Assembly: GCA_964523015.1 (NCBI GenBank)
Contig: CAZFXN010000010.1
Span: 1 to 64,000, forward strand
Source: JAWXBT01 sp964523015
GTDB lineage: Bacteria > Bdellovibrionota_C > UBA2361 > J135
Direction: 5' to 3'
DNA length: 64,000 nucleotides
The notes under the pieces were generated by a model. That model ran no database searches. It saw only the letters and a list, made by a program, of their open reading frames with translations, and was not told the DNA's origin. Within the stretch, counting starts at the first letter, position 1, and each line of letters begins with the position of its first letter. Shown here one piece after another: positions 7,578 to 16,364 of this stretch. A program made the translations under genes and the position numbers.

Positions 7578-8660
7578 ATGAAGAAGTTTTTACTAAGCGC
7601 ATTTTTACTCTTAAATCTTGCTGGATGTGATACCGGCCTTAGGCAGACTACAACTACAGAGTATGCTGTGCTTTTTAGAAAGATACCTCCAATACTTGGG
7701 GGTGGAATCTCTAAGAAAGTAGTTAATCCTGGAGAGATCGTAATCGTATGGCCATGGGATAAGCTTTATAGATTTGATACCTCTTTGCAGTACATTTCAT
7801 GGGGCGACAGCAAAGCAGGATCTAAGCATGCTGACTATGTTTATACACGAGCCCTTGATGGTAACGAAGTCGCATTGGCTGTGACTGTCCAGTATCGAGT
7901 CTCTGAAGATACTAAAGATTTAATCAATCTAGTTCATAAGGTTGCGTCGAATAACTCATCAGTGGAATCCTTAGTTGAGACTGTAGCAAGAGCTGATATT
8001 CGTACCTATATGAATGAATTAAAAACATCTGCATTTTTTGATAGGAATGCCCGATATACTGCCATTGATAAAGCTAGGGACTCCATGAATGCTCAATTAA
8101 AGAGTGATGGCGTAATTATTGAAAAGGTTATCTTGGATGAGCATAGGTTTGAGCGACTTCTTAAAGATGGTTCGGTTGACCGAAGTTATCAAGATAAGAT
8201 TGATGAGACTCAAAAGATTGGACAAGATACTGAAAGAGAACTTTTACGTATTGATACAATTAAAGCACAGAAGGCTCAGCAATTTAATGAAGAGCAAGCT
8301 AAGGTAAATAGAGTAATAGCTGAAGCCGACGGCTACAAACGTCAAGCTACATTAAGAGGGGATGGATATTTCCAAGAGAAAAATAATATTGCTAAGGGAA
8401 TCGTTGCCAAAGGAAAGTCAGAAGTCGATGGACTCAAACTGCAAATAGCTGCTTTAGATGGAGAGGGCGGACGTGCTCTTTTAAGATTAGAGATTGCTAA
8501 GTATCTAGCAAAGGAGAATCCTTCATTTATTACCCTAGGTGGAGGTAATAAAGATTCTCTTGATTTAAGAAAGCTTGATACTAATGAGCTTCTAAGACAG
8601 ATGGGCATTGTTGAAGGGATGAAAGATCCTGTGCCGGTGGTTGAGGGACCGAAGAAATAG
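7578..8660 (+). CDS. SPFH domain lipoprotein (HflC-like partner)
   Basis: This 360-residue protein begins with a lipoprotein signal peptide and lipobox LAGC (Cys17), followed by Asp18. In E. coli rules Asp at +2 retains a lipoprotein in the inner membrane, so it would sit on the outer leaflet of the inner membrane beside its SPFH neighbour. The SPFH domain spans about 25-195 and a coiled coil with GYKRQATLRGDGY-type repeats spans about 200-300. A lipid anchor in place of the transmembrane helix usual for HflC is uncommon. The likely role is a periplasmic scaffold controlling membrane proteases or microdomains. This is inferred from family and context. Confidence 0.8.
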   Translation: MKKFLLSAFLLLNLAGCDTGLRQTTTTEYAVLFRKIPPILGGGISKKVVNPGEIVIVWPWDKLYRFDTSLQYISWGDSKAGSKHADYVYTRALDGNEVALAVTVQYRVSEDTKDLINLVHKVASNNSSVESLVETVARADIRTYMNELKTSAFFDRNARYTAIDKARDSMNAQLKSDGVIIEKVILDEHRFERLLKDGSVDRSYQDKIDETQKIGQDTERELLRIDTIKAQKAQQFNEEQAKVNRVIAEADGYKRQATLRGDGYFQEKNNIAKGIVAKGKSEVDGLKLQIAALDGEGGRALLRLEIAKYLAKENPSFITLGGGNKDSLDLRKLDTNELLRQMGIVEGMKDPVPVVEGPKK

Positions 8661-8693
8661 ATTTTTTATATAGAAGTATGTGAGGAAAAAGTT

Positions 8694-9626
8694 ATGGCTG
8701 AAAGAAAACGAAGGAAAATTGCTTTAATTGGCGCTGGCCAAATTGGTGGTACATTAGCCCTGTTATGTGGAATGCGAAATTTGGGGGATGTTGTACTCTT
8801 TGACATCGTTGATGGGATGCCTCAAGGCAAAGCCTTGGATCTTACTCATCTAGCACCAGTGATGGGGATTGATACTAAGTTTACCGGTACAAATAGTTTA
8901 GATGATATTAAGGGAGCAGATGTTTGTATTGTAACTTCTGGAATTCCAAGAAAACCAGGAATGAGTAGAGATGATCTAGTTAAGACCAATGCTGATGTTA
9001 TGAGATCAGTAGGTGCTGGAATAAAAAAGAGTGCCCCAGATGCTTTAGTAATCGTTATTACTAATCCACTTGATGCCATGGTTCATTTAATGCAACAAGT
9101 AACAGGATTCCCTCATCAGAGAGTTGTAGGTATGGCTGGAGTACTTGATACTTCAAGATATCAAGCTCATTTAGCTGAGGAGTTAAATGTTTCCAATAAC
9201 TCTGTCTCTGCATTTGTGCTTGGTGGACATGGCGATACAATGGTACCAGTTCGTTCTTATACTACCTGTAACGGAATCCCTATAGAAAAATTTATTCAGG
9301 GTGAAAAGTTAACCGCTATTGAAAACAGAGTTAGGAACTCAGGTGGAGAGGTTGTTGCATTACTAAAAACCGGATCGGCGTTTTATTCTCCAGCAGCATC
9401 GGCGATTGTGATGGCAGAAGCGTATCTTTACGACCAAAAGAAAGTTTTGGCTGCCTCAGTTTATTGTAATGGTGAATATGGGGTAAAGGGATTCTATCTA
9501 GGCGTTCCAGTTGTAATGGGTGGAAATGGCGTTGAGAGAATAATTGAAATTGACTTAACTGATGATGAGAAAAAACAGTTAGCCAATAGTGCTGAGGCAG
9601 TTAAGTCTATAATCAACATTCTATAG
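8694..9626 (+). CDS. mdh: Malate dehydrogenase (LDH-like type)
   Basis: This NAD-dependent enzyme interconverts malate and oxaloacetate in the TCA cycle. The 310 residues carry a Rossmann GAGQIG motif at 13-18, Asp37 at the end of the second beta strand (NAD specificity), Arg86 and Arg92 in the substrate loop IPRKPGMSRDDL (Arg rather than Gln favours malate over lactate), Asp152 and Arg155, and catalytic His179 in GGHGD. It belongs to the LDH-like malate dehydrogenases common outside gammaproteobacteria. A ribosome binding site GAGGAAAAAG precedes the ATG. It heads a co-directional run of TCA genes spaced by only 4-60 bases, which implies one operon. Confidence 0.95.
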   Translation: MAERKRRKIALIGAGQIGGTLALLCGMRNLGDVVLFDIVDGMPQGKALDLTHLAPVMGIDTKFTGTNSLDDIKGADVCIVTSGIPRKPGMSRDDLVKTNADVMRSVGAGIKKSAPDALVIVITNPLDAMVHLMQQVTGFPHQRVVGMAGVLDTSRYQAHLAEELNVSNNSVSAFVLGGHGDTMVPVRSYTTCNGIPIEKFIQGEKLTAIENRVRNSGGEVVALLKTGSAFYSPAASAIVMAEAYLYDQKKVLAASVYCNGEYGVKGFYLGVPVVMGGNGVERIIEIDLTDDEKKQLANSAEAVKSIINIL

Positions 9627-9658
9627 GTTAAAATTACATTAATTAGGATTAAGAGATC

Positions 9659-10831
9659 ATGAATTTACATGAATATCAATCAAAGTATCTAATGGCTCAG
9701 TTTGGATTGCCCGTTCTTAAAGGGAGATTATGCTATACCCCAAAAGAGGTGCAGGCTGCTGCTGATAATATCGGGACACCGGTATGTGTAATTAAAGCAC
9801 AGGTCCATGCCGGTGGTCGCGGAAAGGGAGGCGGGGTAAAATTAGCAAAATCACCAGATGAAGCCTCGGCATTAGCTGCGCAGATCCTTGGGATGACATT
9901 AGTTACTCCTCAAACTGGAAAAGAGGGAAAGTTAGTTCGTAAGGTATATGTTGAAGCAGGTTGTGAAATTCAACGTGAGTTCTATCTTAGTTTCTTAGTT
10001 GATAGAGCGAATGCTTGCATCTCTTTGGTCGCTTCTCCTGAAGGGGGAATGGATATTGAAGAGGTGGCAGCTAACCATCCAGATAAGCTCTTAACGTTAC
10101 AAATTAATCCTAAGGTAGGACTCCAAGCTTTTGAATGTGCCAGAGTTGGTTTCTTTTTAGGACTTAATGTTGACTCGATTAAGAAGCTCACCAAAGTTTT
10201 AGTAAACTGCTACCGTTTCTTTATAACCAAAGATTTATCGTTATTGGAGATCAACCCTCTTGTTTTAACCAAGCAGGGAGAATTCGTAGTACTTGATGCA
10301 AAGTGCGCCATTGATAATAACGCACTTTTTAGACATCCAGATCTCCGTGAGATGATTGATTATGATGAGGAAGATGAACGTGAGCTACGTGCATCAAGGC
10401 TGGGGTTAAGCTACATCGCCTTAGGAGGCAATATTGGCTGTATGGTTAATGGAGCCGGTTTGGCCATGGCCACTATGGACATTATTAAAGCTTATGGTGA
10501 AACACCAGCGAACTTTTTAGATGTTGGCGGCGGGGCAACTCAGGAGAGAGTTACTGAAGCATTTAAGATTATTTTATCGGATACAAAGGTTGAGGCTATT
10601 TTAGTTAATATATTTGGCGGAATAATGCGTTGTGACATTATTGCTCAAGGTATCGTTGATGCCGCAAAGCAGCTCTCTGTAAAGGTTCCATTAGTAGTTA
10701 GGCTACAGGGAACTAACGTAGATTTAGGAAGAAAGATCTTAGCAGATTCAGGATTAAAGATAACACCTGCTTCTACGATGGATGATGCAGCTAAAAAAGT
10801 TAGTGAATCAATTAAAAAGAATAGGCATTAG
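9659..10831 (+). CDS. sucC: Succinyl-CoA synthetase beta subunit
   Basis: This is the nucleotide-binding ATP-grasp subunit of succinyl-CoA ligase, which conserves energy as ATP or GTP when succinyl-CoA is cleaved. The 390 residues start with the family hallmark MNLHEYQ, continue with the Gly-rich loop HAGGRGKGGGVKLA in the grasp domain, and end with a CoA-ligase domain containing NFLDVGGGA and VNIFGGIMRCD. Length equals that of the usual bacterial beta subunit. It lies 32 bases after mdh and 11 bases before sucD, with a ribosome binding site AGGATTAAGAG, so the three genes are probably co-transcribed. Confidence 0.97.
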   Translation: MNLHEYQSKYLMAQFGLPVLKGRLCYTPKEVQAAADNIGTPVCVIKAQVHAGGRGKGGGVKLAKSPDEASALAAQILGMTLVTPQTGKEGKLVRKVYVEAGCEIQREFYLSFLVDRANACISLVASPEGGMDIEEVAANHPDKLLTLQINPKVGLQAFECARVGFFLGLNVDSIKKLTKVLVNCYRFFITKDLSLLEINPLVLTKQGEFVVLDAKCAIDNNALFRHPDLREMIDYDEEDERELRASRLGLSYIALGGNIGCMVNGAGLAMATMDIIKAYGETPANFLDVGGGATQERVTEAFKIILSDTKVEAILVNIFGGIMRCDIIAQGIVDAAKQLSVKVPLVVRLQGTNVDLGRKILADSGLKITPASTMDDAAKKVSESIKKNRH

Positions 10832-10842
10832 GATAAATTTTT

Positions 10843-11715
10843 ATGAGCATATTAGTAAATAAAAACACTAAAGTGATAACTCAAGGGATGACCGGTAAGA
10901 CTGGATCGTTTCACACCATTGCCTGTAAAGAGTACGGAACAAAGATGGTAGCAGGAGTTGGACCAGGCAAAGGAGGGGAAAAATTTGAGGGGATCCCTCT
11001 TTTTAATACTGTACTTGAAGCCAAAGAAGCAACCGAGGCCGATGCAAGTGTTATCTATGTTCCTCCTCCGTTTGCTGCTGATGCAATTATGGAAGCAGTC
11101 TCAGCTGATCTTGATCTGGTTATCTGTATTACTGAGGGAATTCCAGTTTTAGATATGCTTAAAGTAAAAGCATTTATGGAAGGAAGAAAGACACGATTAA
11201 TCGGTCCTAACTGCCCAGGTGTGATAACTCCTGGTGAGTGTAAGATAGGAATTATGCCAGGCCACATTCATAAGCCTGGAAGAATAGGAGTAGTTTCAAG
11301 AAGCGGAACCCTTACCTATGAAGCAGTTTTTCAGTTAACAGAGCTAGGTATTGGACAATCTAGCTGTATCGGTATAGGTGGCGATCCTCTAAATGGAACG
11401 AACTTTATTGATTGTTTAGATCTTTTTAATCAAGATCCAGAAACTGATGCTGTTATTATGATTGGTGAGATTGGTGGCAATGCTGAAGAGGATGCAGCAA
11501 ATTGGGTTAAGCTGAATATGAAAAAGCCAGTTGTTGGCTTTATTGCCGGAAGTACTGCTCCAAAAGGAAGAACCATGGGACATGCTGGAGCGATTGTTTC
11601 AGGATCTTCTGGTACTGCAGAGGGGAAATTTGCAGCGATGGAAGAAGCAGGGATCTTCACTGTACATTCTCCGGCTGACATCGGTGCGAAACTTAAAGAG
11701 GTTATCAGTAAATGA
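10843..11715 (+). CDS. sucD: Succinyl-CoA synthetase alpha subunit
   Basis: This is the CoA-binding and phosphorylated subunit that pairs with SucC. The 290-residue protein shows the N-terminal CoA-binding fold (TQGMTGKTGSFHT), the GPNCPGVITPGECKIGIMPG segment, and the active-site histidine His247 in GHAGAIVSG, which carries the phosphate during catalysis. Length and motifs are standard. It overlaps sdhC by 4 bases (ATGA), which implies translational coupling between succinyl-CoA synthetase and succinate dehydrogenase genes. Confidence 0.97.
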   Translation: MSILVNKNTKVITQGMTGKTGSFHTIACKEYGTKMVAGVGPGKGGEKFEGIPLFNTVLEAKEATEADASVIYVPPPFAADAIMEAVSADLDLVICITEGIPVLDMLKVKAFMEGRKTRLIGPNCPGVITPGECKIGIMPGHIHKPGRIGVVSRSGTLTYEAVFQLTELGIGQSSCIGIGGDPLNGTNFIDCLDLFNQDPETDAVIMIGEIGGNAEEDAANWVKLNMKKPVVGFIAGSTAPKGRTMGHAGAIVSGSSGTAEGKFAAMEEAGIFTVHSPADIGAKLKEVISK

Positions 11716-12401
11716 GACCTTTTCTGTCAACTTCAGTTGGTCAAAAGGTAGCCGTCTCAGTAACTGGGATCATGTTGTACGGATTTGTCATCCTACACAT
11801 GTTAGGGAATTTAAAATCATTTGCCGGGTATGACGCTACAACAGGTATTCATAAGTTAGATTTATATGCCCATTTTTTGCGTGAGATGGGTGCCGTAATG
11901 ATGGGTCATAGTACAGTGTTATGGCTGACTAGAATCGGTCTTTTAGGTGCGCTATTAGTCCATCTTTATTTTGTTATTAAACTAACAATTCAAAATAGGA
12001 GGGCTAGACCGATAGGATACAAGTTACAGAATTATCAATCCACCACCTTTGCTTCAAGTAGTATGGTCTATAGTGGTTTTCTACTTTTAGCTTTTATTAT
12101 TTATCACATATTACATCTTACCACTGGAACCGTTCATGGACAGTTTGTCGAAGGTAGAGTGTTTGATAATATAGTTTTCTCATTCAGTAATACCACAACA
12201 GTGTTTATATATGTTGCCTCAGTGGCACTCCTAGGACTTCATCTTTATCACGGAGTCTGGAGCCTGTTTCAAACTCTTGGTCTTAATAATACCTACTACA
12301 ATAAACATTTTAAATTTTTAGCAACATTTTCTAGTATAGTTATATTTCTGGGATTTGCTTCAGTCCCTCTAGCGATATACCTCTCGTTCATAGGAAAATA
12401 A
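11712..12401 (+). CDS. sdhC: Succinate dehydrogenase cytochrome b subunit (type B)
   Basis: This is the membrane anchor of complex II, a single diheme-type cytochrome b of 229 residues with five hydrophobic segments. Conserved histidines sit in the helices, for example in VILHMLGN, MMGHS, LLVHLYF, FIIYHILH and LLGLHLYH, fitting heme ligation as in the Bacteroidetes/deltaproteobacterial class (SdhC-SdhA-SdhB order with one anchor and no separate SdhD). It passes electrons between the Fe-S subunit and quinone. The start overlaps the sucD stop. Confidence 0.92.
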   Translation: MRPFLSTSVGQKVAVSVTGIMLYGFVILHMLGNLKSFAGYDATTGIHKLDLYAHFLREMGAVMMGHSTVLWLTRIGLLGALLVHLYFVIKLTIQNRRARPIGYKLQNYQSTTFASSSMVYSGFLLLAFIIYHILHLTTGTVHGQFVEGRVFDNIVFSFSNTTTVFIYVASVALLGLHLYHGVWSLFQTLGLNNTYYNKHFKFLATFSSIVIFLGFASVPLAIYLSFIGK

Positions 12402-12412
12402 GTAAGGCATTT

Positions 12413-14326
12413 ATGGAACTAAAATCTAATATTCCTGATGGACCGATAGAGAAAAAATGGCAGAAGCATAAGTTTGAGTTAAAACTAGTTAACCCTGCAA
12501 ATAAGAGAAAATACTCTGTCATCGTTGTTGGTACTGGGTTGGCAGGAGCTTCTGCCGCGGCATCACTTTCAGAGCTTGGGTACAATGTTAAATCATTCTG
12601 TTTTCAGGATAGTCCGAGACGTGCACACAGTATCGCTGCTCAAGGCGGGATAAACGCTGCTAAGAACTATAAAAATGATGGTGATAGTGTTTATCGACTC
12701 TTTTATGACACCGTTAAGGGTGGAGACTTTAGAGCTAGAGAGGCTAATGTCCATAGATTGGCCGAGGTCAGTGTCAACATAATTGATCAGTGCGTTGCTC
12801 AGGGAGTACCGTTTGCGCGTGAGTATGGCGGATTATTAGATAATCGATCCTTTGGAGGTGCTCAAGTTTCAAGAACTTTCTATGCTCGAGGACAGACCGG
12901 ACAACAACTTTTATTAGGCGCATATCAAGCACTTTCTAAACAGATTGCTGCAGGTGGAGTTGAGATGTATCCACGTACTGAGATGCTAGATGTAATATTA
13001 ATTGAGGGAAGAGCCCGTGGCATTGTCGTTAGAGATTTAGTATCAGGTAAAATATCATCACACCTTGCAGATGCAGTAGTTTTGGCGACTGGTGGATATG
13101 GAAACGTATATTTCTTATCTACAAATGCCAAGGGATGTAACGTAACTGCAACCTGGAGAGCTCATAAAAAAGGTGCAGGATTTGCTAATCCATGTTTCAC
13201 CCAGATTCATCCAACCTGTATTCCAGTATCTGGTGAGTATCAGAGTAAGTTAACTCTAATGAGCGAATCGCTTCGAAATGATGGACGGATATGGGCTCCA
13301 AAAGAGAAGACTGATAAACGTTCCCCAGATCAGATTCCAGAGAGTGAAAGAGATTACTATTTAGAGAGAAGGTATCCAAGTTTTGGAAATCTTGTCCCTA
13401 GAGACGTTGCTTCAAGAGCAGCTAAGGAGAGGTGTGATTCTGGATATGGAGTTGGGCCTGGTGGATTAGGTGTCTACCTTGATTTTGCTGCTTCCATAAA
13501 GAGATTAGGTCGGGATGAAATTGAAGCACGGTACGGCAATCTATTTGAAATGTATGAACGGATAACAGATGAAAATCCGTATGAAGTACCGATGCGTATT
13601 TATCCAGCAGTTCATTATACTATGGGTGGATTGTGGGTTGATTACAATCTAATGAGCAACATACCTGGTCTCTATGTTATTGGGGAAGCAAATTTCTCTG
13701 ACCATGGGGCTAACCGACTTGGGGCAAGTGCTCTGATGCAAGGGTTAGCAGATGGTTACTTTATTTTGCCGTATACAATTGGTGATTACTTATCGAAACA
13801 TTCACCTGGGGGCGTTTCACTTGATAACTCAGGCGTTACAGAAGCACAAAATACTGTCATTCAAAAAAATCAAAAATTATTTGATATTAATGGCAAAAGA
13901 ACCGTTGATTCCTTTCATAAAGAGCTCGGAAAAATAATGTGGGATCAGTGCGGAATGTCGAGAGACAAAGCTGGACTGCAGGATGCTTTAAAGAAGATCC
14001 CTCAACTTAGAGAGGAATTTTGGAAAGACGTTAAGGTAACTGGTACAGGAGAAGAGCTTAACCAGGAACTTGAGAAAGCAGGCCGAGTAGCTGATTTCCT
14101 AGAGTTTGGAGAGTTAATGTGCCTTGATGCGCTAACTCGGGAAGAATCGTGTGGTGGCCATTTTAGAGATGAATATCAGACCCCAGAGGGCGAAGCGCTT
14201 AGAGATGACGATCGTTTCTGTTTCAGTTCTGTTTGGGGATTTAAAGGTGTTGGTAATCAACCGGAGCTAAATAAAGAGAATCTAACTTTTGATAACGTAC
14301 ATTTAACACAGCGTAGTTATAAATAG
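12413..14326 (+). CDS. sdhA: Succinate dehydrogenase flavoprotein subunit
   Basis: This is the catalytic subunit of complex II that oxidises succinate to fumarate. The 637 residues include the FAD-binding GTGLAGASAA motif (about 40-49), the covalent flavin site RRAHSIAAQGGINAA with His72, the capping-domain signature FTQIHPTCIP, and the active-site region HYTMGGLWVD and GANRLGASAL. The size matches type-B flavoproteins, which are somewhat longer than the E. coli subunit. It lies 11 bases after sdhC. The stop codon is within a duplicated 16-mer that fills much of the gap to sdhB. Confidence 0.97.
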   Translation: MELKSNIPDGPIEKKWQKHKFELKLVNPANKRKYSVIVVGTGLAGASAAASLSELGYNVKSFCFQDSPRRAHSIAAQGGINAAKNYKNDGDSVYRLFYDTVKGGDFRAREANVHRLAEVSVNIIDQCVAQGVPFAREYGGLLDNRSFGGAQVSRTFYARGQTGQQLLLGAYQALSKQIAAGGVEMYPRTEMLDVILIEGRARGIVVRDLVSGKISSHLADAVVLATGGYGNVYFLSTNAKGCNVTATWRAHKKGAGFANPCFTQIHPTCIPVSGEYQSKLTLMSESLRNDGRIWAPKEKTDKRSPDQIPESERDYYLERRYPSFGNLVPRDVASRAAKERCDSGYGVGPGGLGVYLDFAASIKRLGRDEIEARYGNLFEMYERITDENPYEVPMRIYPAVHYTMGGLWVDYNLMSNIPGLYVIGEANFSDHGANRLGASALMQGLADGYFILPYTIGDYLSKHSPGGVSLDNSGVTEAQNTVIQKNQKLFDINGKRTVDSFHKELGKIMWDQCGMSRDKAGLQDALKKIPQLREEFWKDVKVTGTGEELNQELEKAGRVADFLEFGELMCLDALTREESCGGHFRDEYQTPEGEALRDDDRFCFSSVWGFKGVGNQPELNKENLTFDNVHLTQRSYK

Positions 14327-14375
14327 TCCGAAGTTATAAATAATCCGTAATTACAAAGTAGTTACAAATAATTTG
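14315..14375. repeat. Duplicated 16-mer spanning the sdhA stop
   Basis: AGTTATAAATAGTCCG at 14315-14330 contains the sdhA TAG stop. It is repeated as AGTTATAAATAATCCG at 14332-14347 and, more diverged, as AGTTACAAATAATTTG at 14360-14375. The copies make up most of the sdhA-sdhB spacer, ending just before the sdhB ribosome binding site region. Confidence 0.85.
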
Positions 14376-14388
14376 GAGTGAGTCGAGA

Positions 14389-15165
14389 ATGAAATTAACA
14401 CTAAAAGTATGGCGACAAGAACGCGCTAATAAGGGTGGCAGTTTTGTTGAGTATAAAAGAGATGATGTAAGTCCTGACATGTCTTTTTTAGAGATGTTGG
14501 ATGTCCTTAATGAAGAGTTAGTTAAGAGCGGCAAAGACCCTGTTGCTTTCGATCATGACTGTCGTGAGGGTATCTGCGGAGCGTGCAGTTTAGTTATAAA
14601 TGGACAACCTCATGGTCCTAAAAACCTAACCACTGCGTGCCAATTGCACATGAGAGAATTTAAAGATGGCGATACTGTTGTAATTGAACCGTGGAGAGCT
14701 AAAGCATTTCCAGTAATAAAAGATCTAATTGTGGATCGAGGTGCGCTTGATAGGATTGTTCAAGCTGGAGGTTTTATCTCAGTGAATTCAGGTGTCAATA
14801 CTGATGCAAATTTAATTCCTATATCTAAAGATGCTGCGGATACAGCTTTTGATGCGGCAGCGTGCATAGGTTGCGGTGCTTGTGTTGCGGCCTGTCCGAA
14901 TGCCTCAGCTTCACTTTTTACAGCAGCGAAAGTCAGCCATCTCGGGCTTCTGCCTCAAGGACAACCAGAACGGTTTACTAGAGTTGTTGACATGATAGAG
15001 CAGATGGATAAAGAACTCTTTGGTGCATGCACTAATCATGGAGAGTGCCAAGAAGCGTGCCCTAAGGGTATTAGTATTGGATTTATCGCCAAGATGAATC
15101 AAGATTACATAAAAGCCAAAGTTTGTAGTCCTGCAGAGAAAAGTGATAAGCTGCCAGCTCAGTAA
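14389..15165 (+). CDS. sdhB: Succinate dehydrogenase iron-sulfur subunit
   Basis: This is the electron-transfer subunit of complex II (258 residues). A plant-type 2Fe-2S site is formed by Cys58, Cys63, Cys66 and Cys84 (CREGICGACS and TTACQ). The C-terminal domain has the ferredoxin-like clusters CIGCGACVAACPNAS and CTNHGECQEACPKG for the 4Fe-4S and 3Fe-4S centres. A ribosome binding site (GGAGTGAG) precedes the ATG. It is the last gene of the mdh-sucCD-sdhCAB run. Confidence 0.97.
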   Translation: MKLTLKVWRQERANKGGSFVEYKRDDVSPDMSFLEMLDVLNEELVKSGKDPVAFDHDCREGICGACSLVINGQPHGPKNLTTACQLHMREFKDGDTVVIEPWRAKAFPVIKDLIVDRGALDRIVQAGGFISVNSGVNTDANLIPISKDAADTAFDAAACIGCGACVAACPNASASLFTAAKVSHLGLLPQGQPERFTRVVDMIEQMDKELFGACTNHGECQEACPKGISIGFIAKMNQDYIKAKVCSPAEKSDKLPAQ

Positions 15166-15211
15166 AAACAAGTAGCGATAATAAATAGCGAAAACAAATA
15201 GCAAGAATAAG

Positions 15212-15263
15212 TGTTGAAATTAAATGCTTAAATCAAATGCTGAAATTAAGTGCTGAAATTAAA
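15212..15263. repeat. Four tandem 13-bp units upstream of tpx
   Basis: Four consecutive 13-mers related to TGCTGAAATTAAA occupy 15212-15224, 15225-15237, 15238-15250 and 15251-15263 with a few substitutions. Just upstream, after the sdhB stop, ACAAGTAGCGA and ACAAATAGCAA are also near-copies. The array fills the spacer up to the tpx ribosome binding site. Confidence 0.85.
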
Positions 15264-15275
15264 TAAGGAGATCAT

Positions 15276-15770
15276 ATGGCTAAGATAACATTAAAGGGAA
15301 ATCCGTGTAATACAAGTGGAGATCTACCTACAGTTGGTACTAAAGCACTTAATTTCACCTTAACAAAAAAAGATCTTAGTAAGGCTAATTTAGCTGACTA
15401 TAAGGGAAAGAAAATTATCTTAAATATCTTTCCAAGCCTTGATACCCCGGTTTGTGCTACTGCGGTAAAAGTTTTTAATCAAAAAAGCACTGAAGATAAA
15501 AATACGGTAGTTCTCTGTATCTCTATGGATCTACCGTTTGCAGCTGGTAGATTTTGTGGAAATGAAGGAATTGAAGGTGTTGAGTTCTTATCAAATTTTA
15601 GAGGATCCTCATTCGGTATGGACTATGGAGTGCAGATTGTTGATGGGCCTCTAGAGGGGTTATTTGCAAGAGCTGTAGTCGTGATTGATGAAGACGGAGT
15701 CATAAAACACACTCAATTAGTTCCTGAGATAGCTGAAGAGCCTAACTATGATGAGGCTCTTGGCGCTTAG
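15276..15770 (+). CDS. tpx: Thiol peroxidase (2-Cys peroxiredoxin)
   Basis: Tpx reduces hydrogen peroxide and alkyl hydroperoxides using thioredoxin. The 164-residue protein has the peroxidatic Cys60 in PSLDTPVC and the resolving Cys94 in AAGRFCGNEG, the spacing typical of atypical 2-Cys Tpx. The start (MAKITLKGNP) matches the family and is preceded by AAGGAG five bases upstream. Family proteins are usually about 165-168 residues, so it is complete. It follows sdhB after the short 13-bp repeat array and could be co-transcribed with it or have its own promoter. Confidence 0.95.
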   Translation: MAKITLKGNPCNTSGDLPTVGTKALNFTLTKKDLSKANLADYKGKKIILNIFPSLDTPVCATAVKVFNQKSTEDKNTVVLCISMDLPFAAGRFCGNEGIEGVEFLSNFRGSSFGMDYGVQIVDGPLEGLFARAVVVIDEDGVIKHTQLVPEIAEEPNYDEALGA

Positions 15771-15780
15771 TTTTTTAATT

Positions 15781-15802
15781 GGGGACAGTTCCTTCTGTCC
15801 CT
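15781..15802. repeat. REP-like palindrome between tpx and higA
   Basis: GGGGACAG at 15781-15788 pairs with CTGTCCC at 15795-15801 around a 6-base loop, directly between the convergent tpx and higA genes. GGGGACAG...CTGTCCCC palindromes are typical of some REP elements mobilised by REP-associated transposases. Here it may also act as a bidirectional terminator. No transposase is nearby. Confidence 0.55.
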
Positions 15803-16069
15803 TTAAGAAGCTCTCTTTCTACGCAACCCCGCCTGATAAAGATCATAAAAACCCTGTAGATTCATCCACAGCTCAGGAGAAGTATCAAGCTCCTCAGCAA
15901 GGTCAAGCGCACTGTCCGCGGTAATGCCGCGCTTACCCTTAATAAGCTCATTCAGTTTAGCCTGTGTCCAACCAAGCTTCTCCGCAAATGCTCTTTGAGT
16001 TATTTTGCCCGGCACAAGAAACTCCTCTAAGAGCATCTCTCCCGGATGAATCGGTTTCCCTGGTCTCAT
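15803..16069 (-). CDS. higA: HigA-type antitoxin
   Basis: This XRE-family antitoxin binds and neutralises HigB and represses its own operon. I choose the ATG at 16069 (88 residues), with AAGGAA six bases upstream, over a TTG seven codons earlier that lies in the toxin gene. The protein begins MRPGKPIHPGEMLLEEFL, the classic HigA start, and has the helix-turn-helix ITQRAFAEKLGWTQAKLNELIKGKRGIT followed by SPELWMNLQGFYDLY. It lies downstream of the toxin, the order typical of higBA. Its C-terminal end abuts the REP-like palindrome. Confidence 0.93.
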   Translation of the reverse strand: MRPGKPIHPGEMLLEEFLVPGKITQRAFAEKLGWTQAKLNELIKGKRGITADSALDLAEELDTSPELWMNLQGFYDLYQAGLRRKRAS

Positions 16070-16076
16070 AAGTTCC

Positions 16077-16364
16077 TTAATGATAATCAATAACCTCTAC
16101 GCCACTAGCTCCATCTGACCAACTGAACACAACTCTCCATTGATCATTTATACGAACTGAAAGTCGCCCCCTCTGTTTGCCCTTTAAGGCTTCCAGTCTA
16201 TTTCCAGGAGGGCAGCGCAAGTCATCAAGCCGAGTTGCCGAGTGTAAATACTGCAATTTCCTTTGTGCAACTTCAAAAAGTTCTGGTGGAAATCGTTTTG
16301 TAACTCCAGTTTTTCTATTCAAAAATAGATCCTCAGCCAACTGGTTTCTAAACGATCGTATCAT
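16077..16364 (-). CDS. higB: HigB-type toxin (RelE superfamily)
   Basis: This is a ribosome-dependent mRNA interferase of the RelE/HigB family (95 residues). The family-typical core RCPPGNRLEALKGKQRGRLSVRINDQWRVVFSW is intact, so the toxin is probably functional. It precedes higA by 7 bases, with the higA ribosome binding site overlapping the toxin stop. An inverted repeat at the 5' end (16365-16391) is a candidate operator. A chromosomal toxin-antitoxin pair amid housekeeping genes suggests acquisition. Confidence 0.92.
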   Translation of the reverse strand: MIRSFRNQLAEDLFLNRKTGVTKRFPPELFEVAQRKLQYLHSATRLDDLRCPPGNRLEALKGKQRGRLSVRINDQWRVVFSWSDGASGVEVIDYH

